A stretch of DNA of 11,072 nt from Candidatus Cloacimonadota bacterium (GTDB lineage: Bacteria; Cloacimonadota; Cloacimonadia; Cloacimonadales; Cloacimonadaceae): the NCBI GenBank assembly GCA_023230025.1, contig JALNYD010000071.1:1-11072 (forward strand), given 5' to 3'. The notes under the pieces were generated by a model that was not told where the DNA came from, searched no databases, and was given only the letters and a program-made list of their open reading frames with translations. Below are positions 1-7,123 of the stretch, in pieces. Position numbers and translations under genes: made by a program. Each line of letters begins with the position of its first letter. Position 1 is the first letter of the stretch.

Positions 1-1273
1 GGCCGGTTTCAGTTCCTTTGCCGGGCGTGATCCCAAGCATATTTACTACCCGGATTATCTTCAAGGCAGATACTATGTCCAGTCCAATTATGCCCATCCT
101 GAAAGTCCTATCTATAGCTGTCCGACTGAGGATACACGCAGAGAAAACTGGCAGGAACTTATTATCGCGGGGGATTCCAGACCGATTGATGATTATCTGA
201 TCCTGAATGACTATTTGGTGATACTATATCGGGAAGAGGGCTTTGATGCTTTTGCCATTCACGATCGTCTGAGCGGGAATCTACTTTATACATATAAACC
301 TGGACAGACTTCTGACCTGGCGTTTTGGCACAATCCTGATCCTGATATCACTAGTTTTACGTTCACGCTGGAAAACTCGCTAATCCCAACTACCATATAT
401 AAATACCATATTCCGGAAGCAAGACTGGAACTGCTTTATCAGTATCCCCAGAAAGTCTCCCGAGATTACTCAGATTACCACAGCGAAGTCCATTGGGTAT
501 CGACTCCAGATGGCAGCAAAATCCCATTGAGCCTGGTGTATAAAAAACAGGATCATGAGGGTCCCCGCCCATTATGGCTATATGGCTATGGTGCGTATGG
601 CAGTTGCGAAGACCCATATTTTTCTCATAGCAGGTTTTCTCTTTTAGATCGGGGCTTAATCTATGCTGTGGCGCATGTTCGGGGTGGGGGAGAGCTTGGC
701 ACTGCCTGGTATGAAGCGGGTAAGAAGCAGAACAAAATGAATAGCTTCACAGATTTTATCGCTTGCATGGACTATTTGATCGAGCATGGTTACACAACAG
801 CACAGCAGATGGTGATCGAAGGTGGCAGCGCAGGCGGACTTCTGGTGGGAGCTGTGGCGAATATGGCTGCTGATAAGTGTTCCGTAGTGATTGCTGACGT
901 ACCTTTTGTTGATGCAGTAAATACCATGCTGGATGATTCTCTGCCGCTAACTGTCCAGGAATATGAAGAATGGGGAAATCCGGGGGATCAGGAAGCCTTT
1001 GCTTACCTCCTTGGCTATAGTCCATACGAAAATGTGCGTCCGCAGGAGTATCCTGCCTTTTTGATCTCAGCAGGATGGAACGACACCCGGGTGGGATATT
1101 GGGAGGCCTTGAAGTGGACTCAGAAGCTGCGCAAAAACCAGCTTGGCACCAATCCCATCGTCTTCAGGCTCAACCGTAATGAAGGGCATCTGGGTAGTAC
1201 TGATCGCTATGCTTCCTTGCGCCAGTATGCAGAGACGATGGCCTTTGCCCTCAGTATGATTTCTGTAAAATAG
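1..1273 (+). CDS. ptrB: Oligopeptidase B-like S9 prolyl-oligopeptidase family serine peptidase, 5'-truncated
   Basis: Probably a cytoplasmic serine peptidase that cleaves short peptides after Lys or Arg. The frame is open from base 2, so the gene runs in from the left; 423 residues are visible, and the TTG at 215 is internal, not a start. The first ~140 residues look like the end of the beta-propeller, followed by an alpha/beta-hydrolase domain. The catalytic triad is readable: Ser in GGSAGG (codon 827), Asp in NDTR (codon 1082) and His in NEGHLG (codon 1187). The Ser-Asp-His spacing of 85 and 35 residues equals that of E. coli oligopeptidase B (532/617/652). That puts the full protein near 680 residues, with about 256 missing. 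The two P1-pocket glutamates of that enzyme are present in QEYEEWGNP. Of its two P2 aspartates, the first is kept and the second is Tyr. Tandem TAG TAG stops end the gene. A general prolyl oligopeptidase is less likely because of the EEWGNP region. Confidence 0.93.
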   Translation, partial: AGFSSFAGRDPKHIYYPDYLQGRYYVQSNYAHPESPIYSCPTEDTRRENWQELIIAGDSRPIDDYLILNDYLVILYREEGFDAFAIHDRLSGNLLYTYKPGQTSDLAFWHNPDPDITSFTFTLENSLIPTTIYKYHIPEARLELLYQYPQKVSRDYSDYHSEVHWVSTPDGSKIPLSLVYKKQDHEGPRPLWLYGYGAYGSCEDPYFSHSRFSLLDRGLIYAVAHVRGGGELGTAWYEAGKKQNKMNSFTDFIACMDYLIEHGYTTAQQMVIEGGSAGGLLVGAVANMAADKCSVVIADVPFVDAVNTMLDDSLPLTVQEYEEWGNPGDQEAFAYLLGYSPYENVRPQEYPAFLISAGWNDTRVGYWEALKWTQKLRKNQLGTNPIVFRLNRNEGHLGSTDRYASLRQYAETMAFALSMISVK

Positions 1274-1327
1274 TAGCGTTGAATCAGGATTGCTCTCCCG
1301 GCAGAACTTCGTGTATCAATAGCGCTA

Positions 1328-1344
1328 CGGTGATGGTTTCACCG
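1328..1344. other. Short hairpin in the convergent spacer, not a convincing terminator
   Basis: CGGTGA and TCACCG form a perfect 6-bp stem around a 5-base loop about 55 bases after the peptidase stop codon. No T-run follows on the + strand, so there is little support for calling it the peptidase terminator. The rest of the 162-base spacer between the two convergent genes holds only the terminator at 1386-1414 and small chance palindromes such as GGTATATACC at 1361-1370. Confidence 0.25.
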
Positions 1345-1385
1345 GTGGGTAAAGCTGGGAGGTATATACCTTGAAGTATTCAAAG

Positions 1386-1414
1386 AAAAAGGCATGCCGC
1401 TGTGGCATGCCCTT
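1386..1414 (-). terminator. Rho-independent terminator of the ferredoxin-AOR operon
   Basis: Read on the minus strand, GGCATGCC, a 5-base loop ACAGC and GGCATGCC form a perfect 8-bp stem. One G-T and two A-T pairs extend it, and a run of five T (with T-rich sequence beyond) follows directly. It lies about 22 bases past the AOR stop codon, as expected for an intrinsic terminator. The A-rich side on the + strand might allow some termination of the converging peptidase transcript, but the T-run points to the minus strand. Confidence 0.85.
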
Positions 1415-1435
1415 GATTGAATCATCGTATCTCTA

Positions 1436-3568
1436 TTACAAGTAACGTTTTACTACTTCCAGTACTTCTGGAAGATCCATCCCGATATTCTTGAGATGTT
1501 CCAGGGTGGGAACTCCCTCAGGAGTCCAGCCTTTGCGTTCATAAACCGCATCAATCAGCTGTTGATATTGATCTTCGCGGTATCTGCGAGTGATCTCCAT
1601 TTTCTCCGCAACACTCTTTCCAGTGGGATCAACGCCGATTTTGTTTTTCATCAGGTTATCATAACGTTCCTGACGGGAGAGGTATTCCTCCTCAGTTACA
1701 GGCCCTACTGCGCGGTATGGCGGGATATCGTCGATCCGGCGTCCACCGCCCATACGCATGCAGAATACCTTCTGGAAGTTATAGACTCTTTCGCTTTGGC
1801 GAATCAGTTCATGCTTATCCATCGGTTTGCCGGTGATGGCTTTGTAGATATCCACATAGTTTTGCACGTGCTCTGGAACTTTTGCCGGTTCATCAGTTTG
1901 GGCGTTATTTGCAGGTTCAATATCGTTCCAGGGTAGTTTGCACAGACCCTGGAGGCCAAACCAGGTGCGGAACATCGGGAAATAGTGCAATGCTTCTGCT
2001 TTATCCTTGAAAGTGGGGATGTGGTTATTGACCATATCCATAAAGATCAGCCAGGCTTCATCGTGCTGGGGGCCTTTCAGGGCAAGAGTGTATCCGCCTT
2101 GTTGAGCGAGGGATTCCTTGCTCATATACTGGGAGTATTCCAGCCCCTTGGCTTCCATTCCGATGTCCTGCAGGAACTTGGGATCTGCACCAAACTGCTC
2201 GGCAAAGATCTTTTTCATGCGACGCACACCCTGACCAACAGTCAGGCCAAATCCTTCACCCCGAGCCATTTGATGTAGCAATTCCAGCGCAGCGTCTGCA
2301 TTACCCCAGTTGAGTTCCAGTCCACCGGTGCGTTCTTTGTTCAGGATGCCATTTTCATAGCATTCCATGACAAAGGCAACGCTGGTACCAAAAGAGATTG
2401 TATCCAAGCCATAGGTATCGCAGTAGAAATTGATCTCCACCACATCTTTGGGATCCCATACGCAGATATTAGAGCCACAACCTCCAGCAGTTTCATATTC
2501 CGGGCCATCAACGCATACAGGCTGACCTTTGTAGGGGCCTGTACGAGGTTTGAAGTTATCCACAGCCTTGCAACAGGACAGGGAACAACCATACCAGCAA
2601 CCATCTGCCATGCCCTGAGTAAAGAGCTTGGTGAACTCACGAGAATGCAAGCCTTCGGCTTCCGGCATTTGGCCATATTTAAAGTTACGGATCGGCAGGA
2701 GGTCATAATCATTCATGATCTCCATCAAGTGAGCGGTGCCTACCTGATGCATGCGGCATTGATCGGCATCTCCTACCTCAATTTCCTTGTGCAATTTCAG
2801 CCCGGTCTTCTGCAATGTGGGCAGATCGGCAGGATCATTTTTGTCCACTGAGAGTCCGGAATACTTCACCACCAAGGCTTTGATGCTCTTATCCCGAAAC
2901 ACTGTTCCGGTGCCTCCGCGTCCGGCTTGTTTAAGGCGAGCTACTTTGCGGCGTTTATCCCAAAAGGAAAAATTGAGGCAGGTGATCAAAACGTGATCGG
3001 AGGCAGAGCCTGATGAAACCACGGAAACATGCTGCAGATGCTCTTCAGACCCGGCAAATTCTTTGTGCAGCTCCTCGGCCAGGATATGGCTGTTAATCAC
3101 TTTATCTGGGGCGCTGAGGATCTGCACGATGCCTTTGTCACCATCGATGAATACTATAACGTCCTCGTCAGCTTTGCCCTGAAGCTCCAGAGCATCAAAA
3201 CCGGCAAACTTTGTATAGGGACCAAAGTGTCCGCCCACGTTACAATCAACAGGAATACCGGTAAGGGGGGAGATTGTGGTCACGATGGATTTGCCACTGC
3301 CGGGATAGGATGTATTGCCACACAACGGGCCAAAGGCGATACAGATCTCATTTTCCGGATCGTTCCACTTTGTGTTGTCATTCACGCCATGCCACATGAG
3401 GTATAGATCAAAGCCTTTTCCACCCACGAACTTATCGATCATCATATCTGTTACGGGCTTTTCTTTGATTACCTTGTCTCCAACATTTACATATAGCGTA
3501 CGCTTGTTGTATCCCCGTACTATGGGTTTGAGTTCGTATTTGTACTCTGCTAAAACTTTTCGTTGCAT
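1436..3568 (-). CDS. aor: Tungsten-type aldehyde:ferredoxin oxidoreductase (AOR family)
   Basis: Probably oxidises aldehydes to carboxylic acids (or the reverse) in the cytoplasm, passing electrons to ferredoxin, with a tungstopterin and one [4Fe-4S] cluster. Residues ~20-225 match the AOR N-terminal domain (FGPLCGNTSYPG, GHFGPYTKFAGFDA, AGRGGTGTVFRDKSIKA around R217) and ~240-700 the helical C-terminal domains (DGPEYETAGGCGSN, YGLDTIS). Cluster ligands are C324, C328, C332 and C543, spaced C-x3-C-x3-C rather than the C-x2-C-x3-C of Pyrococcus AOR; C333 is an extra neighbour. H502 lines up with the conserved active-site His of Pyrococcus AOR, but the residue before it is Gln instead of Cys. 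At 710 residues it is about 100 longer than that enzyme, partly from an N-terminal leader. The start follows AAGGAG at 8 bases. It is co-transcribed with the ferredoxin just upstream. Substrate is unknown; relatives include enzymes that act on aromatic substrates, so the metal and substrate are inferred. Confidence 0.9.
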   Translation of the reverse strand: MQRKVLAEYKYELKPIVRGYNKRTLYVNVGDKVIKEKPVTDMMIDKFVGGKGFDLYLMWHGVNDNTKWNDPENEICIAFGPLCGNTSYPGSGKSIVTTISPLTGIPVDCNVGGHFGPYTKFAGFDALELQGKADEDVIVFIDGDKGIVQILSAPDKVINSHILAEELHKEFAGSEEHLQHVSVVSSGSASDHVLITCLNFSFWDKRRKVARLKQAGRGGTGTVFRDKSIKALVVKYSGLSVDKNDPADLPTLQKTGLKLHKEIEVGDADQCRMHQVGTAHLMEIMNDYDLLPIRNFKYGQMPEAEGLHSREFTKLFTQGMADGCWYGCSLSCCKAVDNFKPRTGPYKGQPVCVDGPEYETAGGCGSNICVWDPKDVVEINFYCDTYGLDTISFGTSVAFVMECYENGILNKERTGGLELNWGNADAALELLHQMARGEGFGLTVGQGVRRMKKIFAEQFGADPKFLQDIGMEAKGLEYSQYMSKESLAQQGGYTLALKGPQHDEAWLIFMDMVNNHIPTFKDKAEALHYFPMFRTWFGLQGLCKLPWNDIEPANNAQTDEPAKVPEHVQNYVDIYKAITGKPMDKHELIRQSERVYNFQKVFCMRMGGGRRIDDIPPYRAVGPVTEEEYLSRQERYDNLMKNKIGVDPTGKSVAEKMEITRRYREDQYQQLIDAVYERKGWTPEGVPTLEHLKNIGMDLPEVLEVVKRYL

Positions 3569-3576
3569 TATCTTGA

Positions 3577-3582
3577 CTCCTT
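3577..3582 (-). promoter_or_regulatory. Ribosome binding site of the AOR gene
   Basis: AAGGAG on the minus strand lies 8 bases before the AOR ATG and overlaps the TAA stop of the ferredoxin gene, so translation of the two genes may be coupled. It supports the chosen start. Confidence 0.8.
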
Positions 3583-3964
3583 ATTCCTGAACTACTGCCA
3601 AAGCATCAGCCGGGCATGTCTTAACGCAGGCTCCGCAGGCTATGCATTTGAAGGGATTGTGTTTGCCAAAAGCTGTTCGCATTGAATTTGTGGGGCAAGC
3701 AGCTACGCACATAAGGCAGCCGATACACAGATTGCGGGAAATCATAACCACACCTTGATTGTTTACGGTGATGGCGCAGGTGGGACAAACCGCTACGCAG
3801 GCCTGACATTGATTGCAGACATTCATGTCCGGTGGGTTGGTTTCGTCGTGAATCTGGATGCAGGAAAGCTCCGGATTATCCTCTTTAAAGAAGAGACTTG
3901 AACAAGTGCTCTCGCATACGTGGCAGGAGATGCACTTTTCCGGATAGGTTTTCAACACTTTCAT
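3581..3964 (-). CDS. Polyferredoxin with four [4Fe-4S] clusters, AOR electron-transfer partner
   Basis: A 127-residue soluble iron-sulfur protein, probably the electron acceptor or small subunit of the AOR encoded 12 bases downstream. Four four-cysteine groups are visible: C11/C14/C17/C21 (CxxCxxCxxxC, no Pro after it), C50/C53/C56/C60, C80/C83/C86/C90 and C107/C110/C113/C117; the last three carry the CxxCxxCxxxCP ferredoxin signature. Two further cysteines, C35 and C63, lie outside these groups. No signal peptide or membrane segment is seen. The layout resembles the HycB-like four-cluster subunit (AorA) paired with tungsten AORs in some bacteria; no flavin subunit gene lies next to it here. 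The ATG is preceded by AGGAG at 9 bases. It is the promoter-proximal gene of the operon. A free ferredoxin, rather than a stable subunit, is equally possible. Confidence 0.88.
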   Translation of the reverse strand: MKVLKTYPEKCISCHVCESTCSSLFFKEDNPELSCIQIHDETNPPDMNVCNQCQACVAVCPTCAITVNNQGVVMISRNLCIGCLMCVAACPTNSMRTAFGKHNPFKCIACGACVKTCPADALAVVQE

Positions 3965-3973
3965 CGCCTTGTT

Positions 3974-3978
3974 CTCCT
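3974..3978 (-). promoter_or_regulatory. Ribosome binding site of the polyferredoxin gene
   Basis: AGGAG on the minus strand, 9 bases before the ATG at 3964, fixes the start of the ferredoxin. Confidence 0.75.
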
Positions 3979-3998
3979 ATGATTTTCTCATTATGCTC

Positions 3999-4027
3999 AT
4001 TCTTACAATTGGCCGTATTTAGGTCAA
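3999..4027 (-). promoter_or_regulatory. Candidate sigma-70-type promoter for the ferredoxin-AOR operon
   Basis: On the minus strand TTGACC (4027-4022) is followed after a 17-base spacer by AAGAAT (4004-3999), leaving a leader of about 30 bases. The -35 box is strong and the -10 box moderate. A better-looking CATAAT lies at 3995-3990 but has no matching -35 box. An A-rich tract, TGAAAAAACG, sits just upstream of the -35 box. Confidence 0.4.
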
Positions 4028-4029
4028 GA

Positions 4030-4039
4030 CGTTTTTTCA
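4030..4039. repeat. 10-bp direct repeat CGTTTTTTCA, copy 1
   Basis: Identical to 4091-4100. It lies 2 bases upstream of the -35 box of the minus-strand candidate promoter, where it reads as an A-tract. It could act as an UP-like element or a regulator site, or may be a chance match. Confidence 0.35.
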
Positions 4040-4087
4040 GGGGGGCGGAAGTTTACCTGGCATTCTGAAGATGATTGAGAGGAGCAG

Positions 4088-4105
4088 AATCGTTTTTTCA
4101 CGATT
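4088..4105. promoter_or_regulatory. Inverted repeat AATCGT-N6-ACGATT, possible operator
   Basis: A perfect 6-bp dyad with a 6-base T-rich centre lies three bases upstream of TTGACA. It contains the second copy of the 10-bp repeat CGTTTTTTCA (4091-4100). The position fits a regulator site for lptD or for both divergent operons. No known operator was recognised. Confidence 0.35.
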
Positions 4106-4108
4106 TGC

Positions 4109-4139
4109 TTGACATAAGATGCCCATCCAAATCTTAAGT
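4109..4139 (+). promoter_or_regulatory. Candidate promoter for the lptD-led cluster
   Basis: A perfect TTGACA (4109-4114) has only weak -10 candidates at normal distance (TCTTAA at 4132 with 17 bases, TTAAGT at 4134 with 19 bases). These would give a very short leader before the ATG at 4153. The start codon has no clear Shine-Dalgarno sequence, only AGAG directly before it. A short or leaderless transcript is therefore possible. The -35 match is solid; the rest is a guess. Confidence 0.35.
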
Positions 4140-4152
4140 AAAGCACATAGAG

Positions 4153-6549
4153 ATGAAAGCAAAGAATTCCCTAATCCTGCTATTTGCCCTGGCTATCAGC
4201 CTGATCAGTGCTCAATTGGAGCCAAATACTGCTGCGTCTGCTCCATCCGACAGTCTTTTTGCCGATAGCCTGAAGATTGATATAGACGGCAAATCCAGGT
4301 TGGATTCCCTTTTCTACGAGGCTGATAGCATTCGCGCATACTATGCTGAAGAGCAGATCTATCTATATGGCAATACAAGCATCAATTATGGCCAATCCAA
4401 CATTCAGGCAGATTCCTTGTTCATTGATCTCAAAAAAGAGCAGGCCAATACTTGGGGGCCTACTTTGCTGCAGGATGGTGACCAACTGCTGATCGGCTCG
4501 GATGTTCGATATGATGTTCGGAGTCAGACTGGGATATTGGCTCAGGGTCAGAGCTTTATCGAGAATGGTTATTATGATGGACACGAAATCCGCAAGATAA
4601 GCTCCAATGTGTATGATATTGATGGTGGCAGTTTTACTACCTGTGATCTGGAAGAGCCTAGCTATTGGTTCTGGGCAAAAGCAATGCGGATCTATCAACG
4701 GGACAAAGTGGTCGGCAAGCATGTGCTGGCCTACGTGAACCATCTACCCATTTTCTATTTCCCCTTTGTTACGATGAGTATCAAGCGTGGGCGGCAACCG
4801 GGTTTTCTAATCCCGGAGCCTGGCTATAACAATATTGATGGCAAGTATATCAAGGATCTGGCTTATTATTACCCTTACAAGGATTTTGCTGATCTGATTC
4901 TGGGCTTGGATCTGAAGGAAAAGACAGGATGGAAGACCAATTTCCGCAGCGAATACATCCGCAGGTATTACTACAGTGGCAGTCTCAAAGCCAGCTATCA
5001 GAAGAACATCAACAGCGCCGGAACCACCTTTGACTGGTCACTTCGGGGAAACCATCATCACGATCTACCGGAAAAGAGCTCGCTGGATGTATCTCTTGAT
5101 TTCGTAAGTAACAAACGTATCTTCGAGAGCAGTGATCTCGTAGATGAATCTCTGGCACAATGGCTTACATCCAGTATCTCATACCGCAAGCCGATTGGTA
5201 ATACTTATTTTAATGCTGGTGCTGTCTATAATCAGGATTTGATCAATGATACAGCCAATCTGAATCTGCCAACTATGAGTTGGTCATTACCCAGCCGACC
5301 CTTCTATGAGTTGTTCAAGGGGAAAAGCGATGCCTGGTATAGCAATCTGAGCTTCTATTACAATACCCGGCTTGATCATACCGGGAATATTCGCAAGTCT
5401 GATCCGGCATTCAGTGATTACATCTGGGAAAACACGATTGATCCTGCTGATTCCACCCGCTATGTGGTGGAGCACCATGCCGGATTGAAGCAAATGCTGG
5501 GAATCACAAACAACTATAACTACCGGGGTTGGCTGAATCTGAGGCAAAGCATGGATTATTCTGAGGCTTGGTACGATCGGGACAAAAAAGATCATAAATG
5601 GGTGAGAGGTAATGACTATTCGGCTTCGCTGAATGGCAGTTTTAATCTTTATGGCATCCGCAATTTTGAGACTGGCCCCATTAGCGCAATCCGCCATACC
5701 CTTAGCCCTTCCATCGGTCTCACCTATCTGCCCGATTTCTGCGATAACCAGGTGTATTACAGCTTTGGCGGCATTTCTCTAAAACAGGGTGATAAGCAAG
5801 CAAACTTGAATCTGGGCATAGATCAGAAGTGGCAGTTAAAACTGGGCAGGGATCGTGATGTCCGCAAGCTCAACGAGCTGTTTACCTGGAGTAGCAGGAT
5901 TTCAGCAAACTTGTTCAAAGATGATAAACGCTTTGGCAACTTCAGTCACTCGCTTGCTTTCCGTCCCGGGACTTTTGATATTGGCAAGATTCAGAACAAC
6001 GGATTTAAGCTTGATGCTCTCAAATTGGGTTATGCTGCCCAATTGAATCTTTCGCAGGATACTTACCGAATGCAGTTTGATGATCTGGCAATTCAGCAAC
6101 AGTACTTCACTCACAGCATATCACTAAGCGGGACTACCCCTTACAATGACTACTTTGTTGCTCCCCAAAACCGTACTTTTCAGGTCTTTGGTCAGCAGCA
6201 AAGTCAGGATGACACCCAGACTTCACAAGTGAACAACAACTGGAGTCTGAGTATTGTGCATGATCTCTATGCACCCAAGACCTTGCTAAATCCAGACAGC
6301 CAGAATCTGCGTCTGAACGCCCTTTTGAATCTGACCAAAAACTACAGTCTGAGCTACAACAATTACTACAATCTCAAAACAAATCAACTTATATCCCAGG
6401 GACTTAGCATCAGTAGAGACCTGCATTGCTGGAAACTGGATATCACTTTTACCAAACGTAATGAGTATTGGGATTACCGGATCATCTTCTTCAACAAGCA
6501 GTTCCCGGAAGCCCTGAGGTTCCAAACCCGTGATAGCAAAAGGTATTAA
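4153..6549 (+). CDS. lptD: LPS-assembly outer-membrane protein LptD (OstA/Imp)
   Basis: Outer-membrane beta-barrel that places lipopolysaccharide in the outer leaflet, normally with LptE. Residues 1-20 are a signal peptide (MKAK then a hydrophobic stretch ending ISA, Q21 likely first mature residue). Residues ~40-150 resemble the OstA-like periplasmic beta-jellyroll. The LptD signature follows: FTTC at 161-164, LPIFYFPF at 198-205 and RQPGFLIP at 214-221. The remainder is aromatic-rich with alternating strands, fitting the barrel, and ends in a C-terminal strand region. At 798 residues the length is normal for the family (about 750-900). Only three cysteines occur. C164 matches E. coli Cys173 in context, and C759 (LHCW) lies where E. 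coli has Cys724/725, so a single long-range disulfide is plausible. The gene heads a tight cluster and overlaps the next one by 20 bases. Confidence 0.9.
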   Translation: MKAKNSLILLFALAISLISAQLEPNTAASAPSDSLFADSLKIDIDGKSRLDSLFYEADSIRAYYAEEQIYLYGNTSINYGQSNIQADSLFIDLKKEQANTWGPTLLQDGDQLLIGSDVRYDVRSQTGILAQGQSFIENGYYDGHEIRKISSNVYDIDGGSFTTCDLEEPSYWFWAKAMRIYQRDKVVGKHVLAYVNHLPIFYFPFVTMSIKRGRQPGFLIPEPGYNNIDGKYIKDLAYYYPYKDFADLILGLDLKEKTGWKTNFRSEYIRRYYYSGSLKASYQKNINSAGTTFDWSLRGNHHHDLPEKSSLDVSLDFVSNKRIFESSDLVDESLAQWLTSSISYRKPIGNTYFNAGAVYNQDLINDTANLNLPTMSWSLPSRPFYELFKGKSDAWYSNLSFYYNTRLDHTGNIRKSDPAFSDYIWENTIDPADSTRYVVEHHAGLKQMLGITNNYNYRGWLNLRQSMDYSEAWYDRDKKDHKWVRGNDYSASLNGSFNLYGIRNFETGPISAIRHTLSPSIGLTYLPDFCDNQVYYSFGGISLKQGDKQANLNLGIDQKWQLKLGRDRDVRKLNELFTWSSRISANLFKDDKRFGNFSHSLAFRPGTFDIGKIQNNGFKLDALKLGYAAQLNLSQDTYRMQFDDLAIQQQYFTHSISLSGTTPYNDYFVAPQNRTFQVFGQQQSQDDTQTSQVNNNWSLSIVHDLYAPKTLLNPDSQNLRLNALLNLTKNYSLSYNNYYNLKTNQLISQGLSISRDLHCWKLDITFTKRNEYWDYRIIFFNKQFPEALRFQTRDSKRY

Positions 6550-7123
6550 TCGCGCTGTTTTTCTGGATCGGGATGGCACAATTTCTCCCGATCAATTCGG
6601 TTACATCAAGGATCCCTCAATTTATCATCTGTATCCGCAAACCGGTGAGGCTCTTCGCATCATGCAAAGCCTGGGTTACCGGATAATCATCGTTACAAAT
6701 CAAAGCGGAATTGCCCGGGGTTATCTGACTCTGGAAGAGCTGGGAAAAGTGCATCAGAAGATGCGTGATCTGCTGCTTGGTGAAGGTGTGAAGCTGGATG
6801 CCATTTACTTCTCGCCCTATCACATTGAGGGCTTTGTAGAACCCTTCAATATCAACCATGAAGACCGTAAACCTGGCATCGGGATGTTCAAGCGTGCCCG
6901 CAGAGAGTTTGAACTTGATCCAGGCCAAAGCTTTATGATAGGTGACCGGGCTTCAGATGTAGGTTTTGCCAGCAGAGCAGGCTTGAAAAGCATTCTCCTG
7001 CTCACGGGAAATGGTCAGGAAGAGATGCAACTCATACTCCAGGATCACGAGCGGCTACACCCGGATTTTGTAGCTGAGAACATCCTTTCTGCGGCTCAGA
7101 TGATTCAGAGATTCTACCCGTGA
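6530..7123 (+). CDS. gmhB: GmhB-like HAD-IIIA phosphatase (D,D-heptose 1,7-bisphosphate phosphatase family)
   Basis: Likely removes the C7 phosphate of D-glycero-D-manno-heptose 1,7-bisphosphate on the way to ADP-heptose for the LPS core; cytoplasmic. All HAD motifs are present: FLDRDGT with D13 and D15, VTNQSGIARG with T56, K114 in DRKPG, and GDRASD with D139 and D143. The 197-residue length fits GmhB. The structural zinc loop of E. coli GmhB (CPHH...CDC) is here SPYH...HED, so none of the four ligands is conserved. The start is GTG at 6530, 20 bases inside lptD, with GAGG 10 bases upstream; no other usual start lies before motif I. Position right after lptD supports an LPS role. A histidinol-phosphatase-like or other sugar phosphatase activity remains possible given the altered loop. 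Confidence 0.82.
   Translation: MIAKGINRAVFLDRDGTISPDQFGYIKDPSIYHLYPQTGEALRIMQSLGYRIIIVTNQSGIARGYLTLEELGKVHQKMRDLLLGEGVKLDAIYFSPYHIEGFVEPFNINHEDRKPGIGMFKRARREFELDPGQSFMIGDRASDVGFASRAGLKSILLLTGNGQEEMQLILQDHERLHPDFVAENILSAAQMIQRFYP

Noticed and set aside
215..1273. TTG at 215 as the start of the peptidase
   Set aside because: The same frame is open back to base 2 and encodes plausible beta-propeller sequence, so the gene is truncated by the window edge.
1328..1344. Terminator of the peptidase gene
   Set aside because: The stem is only 6 bp and no T-run follows on the + strand.
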